A DNA stretch of 64,000 bases from the NCBI GenBank assembly GCA_030549495.1, contig JAUIRK010000292.1, positions 679,001 to 743,000 of the forward strand. Reading direction: 5' to 3'. Numbering within the stretch: the first letter of the stretch is position 1; every line of letters begins with the position of its first letter. A program made the position numbers and the translations under genes. Below the pieces are notes generated by a model. The model saw nothing but the letters and a program-made list of their open reading frames with translations, had not been told where the DNA came from and searched no databases. The stretch is from Nectonema munidae. Lineage: Eukaryota; Nematomorpha; Nectonematoida; Nectonematidae. Shown in pieces: positions 11,960 through 26,700 of this stretch.

Positions 11960-13980
11960 ATGACTAACCCAAAACGTGCACGTTACGATGATGCTCCAAA
12001 CCATATCTCTATCCAATTAATAGCGAACCTCTTCAATGAATTCATAGCAATTTCCTCTCTAAATGCAGAAAATCTTACCCTTCTTAATTATCTAAAATAT
12101 GAAGTAACTCTTGAGAGTCTAATAAAATCGAACAAATCTATGATTCTCACCACTCGCATACTCTACCATGCCCCACATTATCTACATACGCACAAGTCTC
12201 CTCCATAACCCCACCTAGCTTATCCAATAACCTTCAGGATAAACAAAAACCCTCTCTTCCTAAGCCCAAGTCAACCCTAAATAGCCAGCTTACTCTAAAA
12301 TCGTCCCCCCACTTCCTCTGACTTTAAAACCGAGAAAGCTGCCTTCTGACAAAAAATAGTCAAAAACCTAGAAACTAATAAGAATACACTTACCATTTCT
12401 AACACACGATCCTCAAATAGTGGCACTATTTATTTCCAATTTTCAAAACCAGAAGAGAAAGCGCGCAAAACGCCAATGCCAAAAATGTAAACACAATCAC
12501 TCAACGAATAAATGCAAAGCTGCATCACCCAATTGCGATCACTGCGGAAATCGAGGCCACTCTATATCAGAATGCATTTTCAAAAATGATTCCACAAAAC
12601 TCTCATGCTTCAATTGCCACAATCATCAGAACGCTACATCTAAACATTGCGAATTCCAAATTCAACACGCACAACATATGCAAAATCAACACAACCTTCT
12701 AATAACCAAATTCCTATGCTAAATTTTCTCCACATAAATCTCAACCACTCTAATGCCGCATGGACAAACCTATATAACATTCTAATTTCAAACTTCTTTG
12801 ATGTTATATCCATTAACGAACCATATCAACATCTTTCTTTTAATATGATTATCCTTTATCCTTTTATTCAGCATGCATCTTCATAAAATCAACCATTCAT
12901 CACACACCCTTAACACGATTCTCTTCCAACAATTTTTACTTTGTTCTTGTACACACCAAACCTCACCCTCTTCTTTTCGCAACCCTTTACTCTCCTCCCT
13001 CACCCCCAATAGCCATCCCTTCGTATTTCTCTCAATCACTAACACTTGCTACATCCACATTGCCATCTACATATCATTTAATTATCTCAACCCATTGCAA
13101 CGCTCGATCACACATCTGGGACCACAAAGAAAATCCACGAGGACAACAAGTCATCAATTTTTTATGCTCTAACAATCTATATCTCGTTAATAACTCTAAA
13201 AACCCAACATACCAACGCTCTTGTAACAACGATCAATACACATCTCACATTGACCTCACAATAACCACTTCAAATACTGTCAATCTAATATCTAATTGAT
13301 TGATCTCGGACATGCCGTCAGCTTCAGATCCCTCCTTTAAAACATTTCAATTTCTCATAAAAAATACAATCATCAAAAACTATAACAACACCATAAAAAA
13401 GAATACTACTCACTGGCTCACATATCACAACATTCCCAACATTAACATCTCTCTCCTCTTCCACATCCATCGATAAAGCGGCACTATCCCTCAATGATCA
13501 TGTTTCACATTCCATCTTATACTCCACTCCCATCCACCCATTTCCTAAAAGAAGATATGCCTATTTCAGGACATCTGAGCTGACTGTATTAAAAAACAAA
13601 CTAAACGCATTGTCAAAACCCTAAAAAAATCTTCCACCCCCTTAAACATTTCCATCCATTCTGCTGCTAAAAAAAAATACAAAAAAGCAATACTTTAAGC
13701 TAAAAAGAACTCATGGGTAAAATTCAGCAGCCAGCACTCAAACAATCCATAGAACATCATCATTAGGCTAACTAAAAAGAAAAAACCTTCTATTCTCCCT
13801 GAAACAATACTTCCCACTCACCCGATGATACCACACACTACAACCCTCCATTTCTATTGACAAACTCTCCCCCCTCCCCCGACACGACTTCTTCTGACCT
13901 CCTTTCCACCACACAATTCGAGAACACTCTAAAAACATCATTCACTCCATCCAAAATCCTACATTTCCTCCAATCACACT
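11960..13980 (+). mobile_element. R1-clade non-LTR retrotransposon (LINE), 5' part
   Basis: ORF1-like pieces start at 11960 (MTNPKRARYDD). At 12440-12660 three CCHC zinc knuckles stand in a row (CQKCKHNHSTNKC, CDHCGNRGHSISEC, CFNCHNHQN), the Gag-like array of R1/Jockey ORF1. ORF2 opens at ~12717 with the apurinic endonuclease start NFLHINLNHSNAAW and ISINEPYQHL; its C-terminal part reads NPRGQQVINFL and SHIDLT near 13130-13260. Several stops and frame changes interrupt it. The tract is strikingly rich in A and C on this strand, unlike its surroundings. The reverse transcriptase is absent: sequence switches to a hAT element at ~13985 and LINE sequence does not resume beyond it. Confidence 0.85.
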
Positions 13981-13985
13981 AAATG

Positions 13986-16108
13986 AGGGTTTCCCAACCT
14001 TTTTTTGCTGTGTACCACTTATGGACTTATGCTGTAGGTACGTAGTACGTACCACCTAACTTTAACGATTAGTTTTTTTACCATAAAAGAACTATGCTAA
14101 AAGGTTAACAGATACAATAGCATACAAATATAATACAAGTAAACGAATCCGCAATTAAAAAATATACAAAACTAAACTTAATTTATTTGGACATGTACAT
14201 AACCATAAACAAGCAAAATATTTTACTTATCAATCAATAAGTACTCACTCGTAAACCTTACGATGGCTGGGGTTGCTTTTCTTCGACTAGTTTTGCAAGC
14301 TGTGGAGATATTTTCTTCACATTGGAAATTATGTTTGGGGTTTACAAGACGATTTCTTGTCTTCGACTTGATTGTAAGATTATAAAACTTAATTTATGAT
14401 TTTCACATTTATCGCACTGCAAATCGATGAGTTCTTCTTGTTCACCAGTTCCCACTGTGGGATCACCCTTGTTAATAGTAATGAATGGATTCCCAATGTA
14501 AGTGCATGTTTGTGCATCACAATCATTGAAAGAGTACTGCCTGATTTCATCTTTTAACAAAATGAGATTTTCGTGATCTCTTGACCAAATGCAATACTAG
14601 ACTCCCCCTCCCCGAGTGACGCTACATTCCAAACGGTCTGTTCTCAATCCACAAATTTAGGTTTTGAGTAAATGCAGCCCTGAAGAGAACAATTGAAATG
14701 ATACATGACTTCAAAAATATCTGACAGGCAAGGTAAAGAATGAAGTTTCCATCTTCAAGGATCTTCTGAACTTCGTAATCTTTTGTTTGGAAACACTGAA
14801 GCAGCTCCTTTCTCAGCACAAAAGGAGCATAGTGGTATTCCCTCCAGACAGCCACCTCACTTCCGTATGAAAAGGAATGACGTGTATTCTGATCTGATAT
14901 CCTCACAGATGGCCTTGAAGAGACGACTATTTAGGGCAGATGTCATAATGTAGTTTACAATCTTAACCACAAGTTTCAAGCTTGTCTTCATATCGGGAGG
15001 TAGAACTTTGGCAGAGAAAGCAAATGGGTGTATGAAACATTGAACAGAAGTGACAGATGGAGACACTGCTTACACCCGAGCTTGGAACCCAGATTTTTTC
15101 CCAAGCATAACAGGAGCGCCGCCAGTTGTGCAACCAACTAGCTTAGTCTATTAGAGACTACTTTCTTTGAAAAATTTATCATAAGCTCGAACAAGTCTTT
15201 TCCTTTTGTTGTAGTTGTCATTTCATTGGTCAAAAGTAATTCACTTCGAATTGCATCCTCAGTAGCATAACGCACATATACCTGAAGCTGTGCGCAGTTT
15301 GACACGTCCGTTGATTCGTCCAGTTGTATTGCAAATCCATATTTTGAGCCCTGTACCTCCGTAATATCTGGTTCATTAATATCAGTAGACCTTTATGTAA
15401 TACACCTCTGTATTGTATTATTTGACACTGCTCCATCAACGATGCGATACTTCACCATTTCTTGTTGAAGGCTTTTATTTCTTTGCCACAAAAAGTGCAA
15501 TTTCACAGGAGGTTGTCACAATACCAACCGACTGCTGATATTACTTCCCCATTTTGTCTAGTCGTTTTTCTCAAGTCGCTTGGTCTTTCTAGTCTGGATG
15601 ATTAGTTTGGAGATGGTGTTGTAAACGGCTTCAGTGATGCATTTGATAATGTCTTTATACACACCACACACCGTGGCATAGATTCTTCCCTATTCTTCTA
15701 TTCATAGAACCAAAATTAATATATTGATCGCTATACTTTCGTTTGGGCATCTTGATTCTTTGTTGCTTTTTAATATATTGAATATATATAATAATTTACA
15801 TAATAATCGATAAAAATAAACAATCACGAAGATGGTAAGTTAAATAATTACAACACAGTACCTACTAAGTCAACAGAATATGTGTGCATGCTACATTATA
15901 CGCATATGCACATATTTACATGTATTACAGTTGAGGAACTAAAAAAAGAACTTTAGCCAAATTCACATTACACTACATTTCTCTGCTTGGGAATTTCTGC
16001 GAAAACAAGTACTTTTTTTAAATTTTTGGAGAACATCTCGCGTACCACTTGGAAGGCTTTCGCGTACCACCAGGGGTACGCGTACCACATGTTGGGAACC
16101 TCTAACCT
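13986..16108 (-). mobile_element. ZBED5-type hAT transposon, decayed
   Basis: Ends match as inverted repeats (AGGGTTTCCCAACC at 13986; GGGAACCTCT at the right end), with a subterminal GTACCAC word repeated near both ends. Minus-strand coding pieces run in order from right to left: QNMDLQYN and TAHSFRYMCVMLL (15230-15439), TGGAPVMLGKKSGFQARV (~15080-15130), LKLVVKIVNYIMTSALNSRL (14857-15066), then VLRKELLQCF and ILYLACQIF (14622-14906), EQEELIDLQCD (14342-14560), and a terminal QPQPSH near 14255. These are the landmarks of ZBED5/FAM200-like hAT transposases. The BED finger and much of the dimerisation domain are missing, and frames are broken. An 8-bp target duplication could not be fixed with confidence. 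Confidence 0.85.
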
Positions 16109-16398
16109 AGAATGTTTTATGAATTCATCATTACGTAGTTTAAGTTTAAAGAAATTATTTGATGAAATTGTTCTCCTTAAACTTTTCCATACACTGTGAT
16201 CGAGTTTGAAAGATTATTTTCATAGAGGTCATTTTAAATTTACTATACTATTGTGTTGGTATCATTGATATTCAATATCCCTTCATCTATAAAATAAAAA
16301 ACTTTGAATATATAAAAGGTAAAAAAGTCTTTATAAAATTTTTTTTGATTACGATATAATAAATATTTGGTTAACTTCTAGTTTTGCGACATTTTTTA
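16109..16398. other. Upstream region of INTS8
   Basis: AT-rich; would hold promoter and 5' UTR of INTS8, but no core promoter element can be singled out in this composition. Confidence 0.3.
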
Positions 16399-17723
16399 AT
16401 GGAGATTAGTTCTAGTGCAGAATTACCAGTTTCCCTAGATTATAAATTATTGTTACTACTTCCACAAAAAATAGATCCTTTCTTTGATTCAAAACCTTCT
16501 AGTAAAGTTTTAATTCATAATGCTCTTATATATATTTATTGTAATATAATGAAGATATGCGTAAAGGAAATGATTTTTATCTCCTATATCTTATTTGTCT
16601 CTATATTTACTTGATTAATTATTTTTTTGTATCTACAATTTTTTAATTTTTAACTTAATCGTGCTAATCGCATATAAGTATCAAGAAATTCAATATTAGG
16701 TAGAAGTTTTCATAAGGTTATTGTCTTTCTCATGATTTTTTTCCTAATTATTGTCTGCTTTTCATTGGATCTAAAGTGTAAATTTGTATAGAGTTCATTT
16801 TACACTCTTATATTATTTTAAGGTTTGTAGCAAATTTTTTTCAATATTATTTTACATTTCCAATCTCTCTTTAAAAGGGCCAACTTTAAATTCATGAATT
16901 CATACTTGTCAATTTCAAGACTTAAATGTATTTTCAATTTACTTTACTAGCTGAATCTATGTGTAGCCGTAGATAGCAATAAAATAAAGTTTATTTAAGA
17001 TGTTTGCTTGCTTTTCTATGTTGGCAATCTAGTTTGTTAACATTTCGCTGCTAAAAATGTTAATATTTACAAATTTTATAAATTAATTTTGAAAGCCAAA
17101 TTGTCTCAGTACATAGTAATCAATCCATCTAATTAATTAATTTGGCATGAACCATGTCTGTTGAGAATTCGTGAGAGGGAGTTTTCTTACTAAATTTTTT
17201 GCATTTTTATTTTATAATATTATATTATATACAAAATATTAGAGATAATGTTCTGTTATATTTTTTCATGTGATTTTTTGTTACGGTGCGACTATGGAAC
17301 GTAATTAAGAGTACACGCTTTAATACTTTTTCCATAACATGAATAATATTTATTTTATTTTTTCAGAAAATGAAGTTATTGATTTGTTAAAAAGAATTTT
17401 GGAGGAATGCATACCTGTTTCTTGCTTTATAAAGTGTGAAAACATCTTCCAACACAATAGTAATTTTTTACACTCATTTTTTTTAACTTAAATAGAGTTT
17501 TTTGAAAATTATAAGCTAATTTATTCACAATTATAATTAATTACATCATATTAAAAAGTGGAAATTTTTTTGATTGGCACTTTTCAAGCAATTGAAGAAT
17601 TTGCTTCTTTACTCTGATTGAAGAAAGTGAAGGAATTGTGTATTATAAATTGGAAAAAACTTTAGTCGATGTATTAAAAAGTTTGTGCACAGAAATATTA
17701 ACCTCAAGTGAACATGCTACCAA
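16399..17723 (+). CDS. INTS8: INTS8 exons 1-3
   Basis: Exon 1 16399-16501 starts at the first ATG of the frame (MEISSSAELPVSLDYKLL) and splices at A|GTAAAG. Exon 2 17367-17459 (NEVIDLLKRILEECIP) and exon 3 17624-17723 (KLEKTLVDVLKSLCTEIL) continue in phase. Together they align with the human N-terminus from WFEFLLEESLL to the leucine-rich KSLSVPVLNMLL region. Where human has the PP2A-contacting WFEFLLE motif, this protein has DYKLLLLL. The exon 3 acceptor (GATTGAAG|AAAGTG) is chosen on phase and similarity and is the least certain of the three. Confidence 0.8.
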
Positions 17724-20700
17724 GTTTCTTTAAAACTTAATTGGTTCTTAGGTTCTTGATTTGTATTTGATGATCGCTAGAAAGTCTAAGTCTATGTTTT
17801 CTTTCAATATCTATGTTTATTATCAACAAAATATCTTTTATCGTGTTATATTCCAAAAATATTACTAAAATGAATAAATTTTCGGATACTTATTGATTAT
17901 TATATTAATCTTTATTTTTATTTTTTAATGAAGTGGAAGTTGTAGGCTTCAAACTAGTAGACTATATCGTGCTTGGAATTATAAAGAGCAACTCATCAGT
18001 CAGTGCCTTGTCAATGAAAATACACTCGCTGCACCTTACCTTTTACTCAAAATTGAAAAATATGCTACATAATTAACATAAGAGAGAAAGGAAACAAAAT
18101 AAACTAATAAAGCTATTATCACTATTTTAAAATGGAACCCTCTATTCTCAGAATAATTTCAAAATAATAGGAGGCATAAAAAATGAGAGTTTATTTGATA
18201 TTTTCAAGTTTTTATAAGCAGCAAAAGCAAATGTTTAAGTAGCTAACCCTTATAGGTAGCTTATTTGGTAATTGAACATTAAAAATATCTCTCCTCAAAT
18301 ATTAAGCAAATGGAGTATTCTTGCTTTTAAACTAAATAGGTAGTCAAAATATTCATTCCCAAATAGCTATTGAAAAAAAATTTCTTGACTTGAAAAAATA
18401 AAAGTTTTCAAATGTTACAAAATGTAACAAACGTAGTGATAAAGATTAAGTGACCTTTGTTGAAAAAAATTCTTAGCGCGACTCTAACAATATTCATTGA
18501 TATAAAATTGTAACGATTGAAAATTATTTTAATTTAACTCTAAATGCAAATTAGACAGAAGCAGTGGCGTAGTCAGAAAAAAAGTTGATAGGGGGAGGAG
18601 GGGGGGGGGCACAATTTAAAAACAAAAAACTTGAGCAACATTATTTATACTTTTTTGATCCTTTGGCGAAATTTTCGAAAACTGATATCGCATAAAATGC
18701 ATGGGGGCACCATGAGGTACATAGGAGAGTGGGCACGGCCCCTTATGCCCCAGCCTACCTACGTCACTTGATAGAAGAGAGCTGAATGAGATAGAAGACC
18801 TTAACAAGAGAAGAGACCTTGAGTAAATGATTGAGTTTTATCAGAGAAAGCGGAAGAGAAAAACAGAGGAGACAGAAAGAGAAATAGAATCACTTGAACA
18901 GAAGAAGATAAGAAAATCTTGTGGATCATCAACATGTGTTTGTTCAAAAATACTACAAGGAGACACTGTGATAAACATTGCTTACTTATTGTGTGCATAT
19001 TGAAACAATGGATTATTATTATTATATAGCTTGGAATTATAAAGAGCAATTCAATTAAATTTGAATAACTGAAGACGATAATAAAAATTAAATTTTACAC
19101 ACTTAAACCTCATTGGTATTTTATTACTAGCCAAAAATCGAAACTAATATTTATTGCAAAATTATTTGTTTGATAAGTCTTGTGTGTAAACGCGCGTTTT
19201 GGCGAGTACCTGCATAAATTTTTTTGCGGGTGGGGACAAGCGCGGTTATGTTTTTGCGAGTTCTCATTGCAAGACTTTAATGCCCTTGTTCTTATATTAT
19301 CCATTTTCTGCTTTTTAAAGTGTTTTTTGGGAATTTTTAAGGGGAGACAACTCATGGTGGGTTTCGACACTTGTCTTATGTACACCAATACACTGACCCA
19401 TAATTTGTAGCTTTGCTAAAGGCAAAGAGAAACGTAAATAATATACTCTTGATTTGGTTACGTTTACTTTAGGCTGATTACTTTCTCAATCGATAGATTA
19501 TTGAGGAACATTTCTAAATAACGGGCTCTAAAGAATGCACCTCTAAACTGACTCCGAATATAACCATTTTAAAACAAAGACCTCCATGGAAAATATACTA
19601 TAGATTTTTACATTCCAATTAATTAACAAATATTAAACCCAATATCATTTTTCAAGCCTGAAATTATCTCAAATTTTTTGTCCTCCCATATTGGAATATT
19701 GAGCTTAAAAGAGTACAAAAGTAAATTATATATTCATGATTAAAAAATTTTAAAGTATTATTCACCTGAGCTGCGTGATATATAGAAGAACTTTGGTTAT
19801 AAAAACAAACTTTACATCGACCGAGACTTTTACATGTTTCCAGAAAATGTGATTCATTTTTCATTGTAACTCTTTTACCTTCTCATCCAGGATAAATTCT
19901 TATTTTTTAGGTATTTAAACAAATTAAAAATTAATTGATCTTGCAAAATTTAATTGTTCTATTTTACCTCCTGAAGATTTTTGACTTTTTCATGCAGCTA
20001 CTTGCAATTGATGAACGATATAATCAAAGATCGATACTATTCTTTTCAACTTAAAGTAGAACGAAATTCATCAATACCTTCTTGATCTAGTATATCAACT
20101 CCTCTCATAAATTGGCTGTATGAGTGACACGTGTGTTTGCTTAATAACGATTCTTTTTTGTGTCTTCTTAACCATTGAGAGGGGCAATGGGAAAGCTCTA
20201 TATTTTTATAAGCAGTTTCTAGTGTGAAATTTTCATTATCTCTTCATTTATACCCCGAAACGTTGCAATCACTTTAACTCCAATAATGGCTCCTTTCTTC
20301 TTTTGCAATACATTTTTTTTATCAGGCAGTGGACATTTCAACAATCCGTTTTCTCTGGCAGTACCAGTTGTTCAGAAGCCTTTGCCCATAATTTAAGACG
20401 TTATAGTATGTGAAAAAGTTCCTAAAGTAAATGTTTGTAACTAAGTATTTAAAACACTATCATGAATGTATTCACAAAATATATTTGCTCTAAGGCTTTT
20501 ACGTATGTTTTGTTTACATCTGATGCAGTATACAATTTTATTCTAACTGCTGAATAACCAATAGGCGTGGCCAAAACCCAATTTTTGAAAGCAAATCTAA
20601 TAGTATTGTCACTTATGAACATTTTACACGAATTTCTACCATATTACGGCATCATTTTTTCGTCAATGCAAATTATTTTAATGCTTCAAAAACGTAATAC

Positions 20701-23700
20701 TTTATTTACACGATCATAATGGAGGCTTAATTTTTGCAGCTTTGTTTTCAGGAAATTTTATAATCATCATTTTTTTATCATTTTATATCGATTTATTGAC
20801 ATGAATTTTGAAAGAAAAGGTATTTCCTTGACCAAAAGTAACATGTTTACGAGGAAGTTTATGGTAACCGGAGATTCAAATAATTACAATAAAATGATCC
20901 AATTTTCTTTTTTTTAAGTCACGATTTTAAATGTCATTTTAACAAGCCTATCTTATTTATCCTTGAATAATAATGTTCACAGAATTCATTGAAAACTGCT
21001 CATTAAGACTCAACCCATCTGAAGATGCGTTTTGTTAGAGGATGTTTTGTGTGAATCCTATTAATTTTGGAATGAATTTCTATTTTACTTGAAATGTCTG
21101 CTGGTAGCTTTTATTCGTTTTCAAAGTTTGCCCCTTTTCATTCATAACTTGATTCTCCATCTGCAGATATCACAACTAAATCCTTATCAGAAATCGCTGA
21201 GTAAGTATCGATAGCCTTATCCAGCAACACAAAATCTCTTGCTAATGATTATTTATATATAAAAAATTGAAAAAAGGACAGCGCTAGGCATACAATCAAC
21301 TAACTTTTTGTGTAATTAACTATTTTGCCTTGTCTTTCTTCTTATTATATAAGATAAAATATATAATTATAGATTTAGTTGACAAAATCTTTTAAAAAAT
21401 TGTGAGCTTCAAATATTTAAATAATTAAATTTCTCTAATAAAACATTTGAAGCAATTTTTTTAAATAAAAGGGTTAGTTCTTATTTTGTTGGAAAATTCG
21501 TTTATTACCAATGAATAAAAACGTTCTTATCGGGTTTTTCAATTGAAATTAAAGCTTGGAATCGTTGCTTCACTTTGAATGTTTCAGAGATAAGAAGAAA
21601 AAGGATTTATTTGAAGAATAAAATGGAAGTTAATATATAATATAAAGAAAAGTGAATATGTATAAGAAGCTTGAATAGTAAAAATGTTATTTAACATCAA
21701 AGGGCATGATCACTTGGGGACGCAACATACGAATATCATCTAAACAATATAGAAAGAGAATAATATAGGTAAAAAAATAAATAATAGCATTCTTCATAAG
21801 ATAAGAACACCTTAGTTATAGATAAATACTAAGATTCATTAAACTTTTAGAATCGCACGCCTGCTGATTATTACTAATCATGGAAAGATAGCCGATACAT
21901 ATGAACATACAAACTATAATAAAACAATATTAGTATGTACACAAATTTGTATACTAGAAAAAGTATGGTGAACTATAGACATAAATCAAAATAAAAATAA
22001 CGAACTTTGTTATAGATAAAAATAAACATCACTTGTTATAGAATAAACCTCACGGATGACGTGTTAATATTATTATGAAAATCCTTCAACTTTTCAAGAG
22101 GCGTTCCTTTCTTATAACAAGTGCTTGAAAGGTGAGATAGGCCACAATACTTACATATGAGGCATCAGCTTTACAGTCTCGAACACAATCATTATTACTT
22201 CCATCCACACTTATACTCACACTAAATTTACGAACTGATCATTCCTACATACGAACTATGCTAATGCATATAAAAAAAATGCATTTTTAGAAACAAGGTA
22301 TCAATATTAATCTTATTTTTTAAATTGGAATATTGTCAATAATTATGATATTTTTCATGAGAACATATTTTACTCGCATTTACGCATTTTAGAATCACTT
22401 TCTTTAACAAATAAAAAGCTCAAATTTCTTGCTCTTCATATCTTTGCATATCTGAATTACAAATTTGAACTGTTCTATGACAAGTAAGGAAGATGAATGT
22501 TTGTTCTCGCTTATTTTATAATATTTTCTTTCTTTCAGAATAAATTTGTACTTAGTTCTAGAGTTGATAAAAGAATTTCTCAATCTTAATGATTCCCTTT
22601 TTTCTTCAACGTTTTCTGTAGATATTTCCCAAAGACAGATGTTGTGCTTAATTATTTTTCATAGATGGTGATATCGTTGTTTCCGTGTTTTATTCTTCCA
22701 TTTAATGTTATAGTCTACTTCTTTATTCATTTTCAGGGTTTTAAGCCTTCTCCTACAAAATACTTTTCCTTCAAAGCCTAAGAAGGCGTATTCTTTTTCG
22801 ATGTATTTTTTTTTCTTAAATTTAACTTTCATTTATTTTCATCCTTTTATTTTTTAAAGCCCTGGACAAATAGACCAGAATTTGGTGAATTCTGTTAATG
22901 AAGGCATAATAAAAAAAGTTTACCCTTTCTTTTCCTTCTAAATATCTTTCCTTGCTTTGCTATGCGTAGAGCTAATCTATTCTTTTTAAATTTCTATAGC
23001 TTGTCATCAAACTCATGCAAAATATTTGATAATTTCCGTAGACACTCGCTTTTAATCCGTACTTATTTACGAGAATTAATTGACTAAAAAGTGGGGTGCG
23101 AGTTAGATACTTAAACAGAGTTTAAACCCAGAAAAAAAGTTGAAATAGAAAAGTGTGAACGAAAATAGACAAACACATAGAATATACCACCAGCATATAG
23201 ATTAATCCCTTGAAAACTATTTCTTCATTTTTATTCCTTCTATTTATCTTATGCAGGGGCGCACATCCGGGGGGGGGGGGGCTATAATTAGGATGCGAAT
23301 TATCCACGTTTGTGGTTTAAACACTAGTGTGTACGGCATTTGAAATCATTTGCTGCATCACTGTTTGATTTTCTGAACGATATTTTTTATCGTAGCTATT
23401 TTGATTGCATTTTTTTTACAAAATACTCTTTGTTTTTCCATCTTTTTAATACAGCAGATGGCCCACAATTGGCAAGATCTCTTTTGTAAAACTGTAAGAT
23501 AAAATGACAGCATGATATTGCTTGAGTAGTAAATAACTTTCATTTCATAAAATTAACCAGAAATTTATTTTTTATTATCTTTATTAGTGGTACCAATTTG
23601 AATTGAAATACCAATTCAATCTTCTATCCTTTCAATAAAGCTCTAAATTTATCATTTGTATATTTTTAAATTTTGCATTGATATTTGGTGTGTTTTTTGC

Positions 23701-26700
23701 TATATTTCATTAGTCAAATTAATCATTTTGGTTTTTAGTTTTTGCTAAGGAGGATAAGAGAATGCTTTTTTGCTTTATCTATTTTTTCAATTGTTTTAGC
23801 TAAATGAAATTGGTGACTCTTCCCTTCTCTTTCTTAAAAGTTTCCTGGCATGTGATTCAAATAAAGAAATGTACCTGCCTCCTAGAAAATCGTTTAGCAT
23901 CGAAAATTCAAAATACGATTTAAGTTTTGAAGATGGGTCTTTTTTACCTGAGAAGCTTGTCAAATGCCAGGTTTTGTTACCTCCCACTTATTTTTTTCTT
24001 CTACCTTCCAATTTATTAAAATATGCCTTTTTATATCATCGTACTATTTAAAAAATACCTTATCTTCTTATGACTTAACCGATTTGATCCCCTAATAAAC
24101 AGACGATCTTAAGTAATTTGATATAATTATCTTAAAATCAAGAAACTGTTTTCGTCATTTAAAAATGTCAGTGGTATTAAATCGATTAAAATAAGATTCT
24201 GAACAACTATCTATTAATCCTATTTTTTCTTTTCCATCCCTGTTTTCAAAATATCATCCTATCTTTTCTAAATAACTACAAATGATACAGTTTAATATTT
24301 TTTTGATAAAATGAAGCATGAATTTTCGAAAATGATCTAAATAAAACGGTTTTCAACATCAAAATACATAGATATTCGATAATTCAAAATAACAATAAAA
24401 TTTTTTTAATAAAATCATGCTTGAATCCAGTGTCTGATCCACTGTCAGCGCAGAGAAGAGAATTAACCTTAGCGATGTAACGAATACTAAAAGTGGTTTA
24501 TTCTTTTTTCTCTTTTGCCAACTTCTATTTGTTTATGAATATAGGGGGCAGTAAATTTCTGCTATAAGCTGCCCTTTTCAGGCATTGTTCTTGATGCAGA
24601 ATCAAAACGCTATGCTAAATTTCAGGCTGGTTCGAAAACTTTTAGTCTGCAGCATTTTCACATGAAATATAAATAATTATCAAACAATTAAATTTTTTTT
24701 ATGTTTTTGTTACAGTTGTTGTTAGAACAATGGTTGTTTATTATAATAACTTAAAATTTTTTTTTATATTTAGTTTAACTAATTTTTGAAATGGATTCTC
24801 AAGTTGCTGTATTGACAAGAGCTGCCATGCAGCATGTATTGTTTCGTTCTCCAAGTGTTCTTCCAATTGACAAGCTCCCTTCAAAAGGCGTTATGCTAAA
24901 GAACTGCTGTCATCATAAGCGTGAAAAGGGAAAATTTGCCGATATCTCAATGATTATAAAGATAGCTGCTCAAAATTGTTCAGAGATATGGGGAAAAGCA
25001 ATTGGAGATATAAAAGTGGTCCCACTACTTAGCCAAAAAGTTATTGAGGAAAAATTGTACCATAGGGGAATTGACGTTAATAAAAACACAAATGTAAGCA
25101 AAAAAGCTGTATTTCAAAACGAAATGAAAGAGTTGTTTGACATATGTACTTGTTTTTGTACTGTAGCTTCCTGTCAAGATGTGAAATGCAAACCACTTAA
25201 TCTGTCATTGTGATATAAAAGTTCCCAAACGTGAAGTACAGTTCTTACTTGAACAGCGAAGTGATAGAAAAATGAAGATTGGAAGCGTTAACATTAAGGT
25301 AACAAAAATGTGGGAAAAAAGAATGCAGGAGAAAAAGTTTATGAAGAAAGATTATGCAAGCAGCTTGAGCAGAAAAATAATAAAAAAATGATGACCGGTG
25401 ACGTTCTTTGTAAAGAAGATAATTTCGATGATGGAAGTGATATTTCTCCTCACAACCCTGATTATGATTTAGATTTTATACCCAAACCAAAAGCTCTGAC
25501 AGACAGCATCTCACAGAGCAGAACAAACCTTCCCATACTTGCTGCTACTTGTGACAGATACTTGATTAGTGATTATGCTGGAGCTGCCATAGCTACTGCT
25601 ACCTTAATTGACTATTGGCATTATCACAAAGAATGACAAAAGTCAAATTATCGTGCCACATAAAGTGCGATATGAAAGAAAGAAATACCGTCTAAAAATA
25701 CAACAAAGTGAAGAGGCCAGTTTAGAAAATGTAGCATCATTGTATTTTGATGGTAAAAAGACGGTCACTCGAGTGATGATAAGAAATGAAAAAACTAATA
25801 AATGGAATTCAAAGATAATGGTGAAAGGTCATTATATCATCATGGTTGAGTCTGGCAATGAGTATCTAACACATATTACACCTGAGTCTGGACATGGAAA
25901 AGTAATTGCCATAACTATCCATAAATTTTTAGTACAGAAGAATTTAATCCAGCACCCAATTGTATGTGTTGGTAGTGATGGTACCAATGCAAATGTTGGC
26001 TCAGCAAACGGAGCGATTCATCACCTTGAAGTGTTACTTGGCCGTCCACTTCATTATTTCATCTGTTAGCTTCACGGAAATGAGCTGCTTTTTTGTGCAG
26101 TTTTCTATAAATATGATGGTAATCTGAGCTGCCAATTATTGCATTCCAAGCAATCAACTTTACTGATTTTCCAATCATGAATGAAGAACTGAAGAAAGAT
26201 TTGCCTTGGGATCAAAAATATTTGTATAGAATTTGCAATTGAGTTATTAGAGGTGTTGTTGATAGTGATTTGGCCTCTATCGAGCCAGGTCCTCTATATG
26301 CGTCAAGATGGAATACTACATGGAGTAGAATTCTCAGGCTGTATGTAGCTACATAGACCTAGCTATGAATTGAAAAGAATTGTTATTATAATTATAAAGT
26401 TTAGTGCACCAATCTCGTTTTTCATAAAGTACCACCTTTGTGTAGCACACGGCCCTAGGAACGTTTTCCGGTCCTTGCTATACATGAAGCAAACTGAATA
26501 ATGACGAAAAGATGCTAATAAAACGATCTGTTCAGAGAAATGCTTTTTTTGCGCACACCGATCAGCTTCTTAGTATGCGTGCAGATGAAGATATGAATGT
26601 AAGAAAAATGCCGTTTAAATAATCAAAAAATGAGAAAAAAGAAAAACTGACTGAGAGAAGAATGTATAGAGAGATTTACTGTTGATAAAGAAGATTCTGC

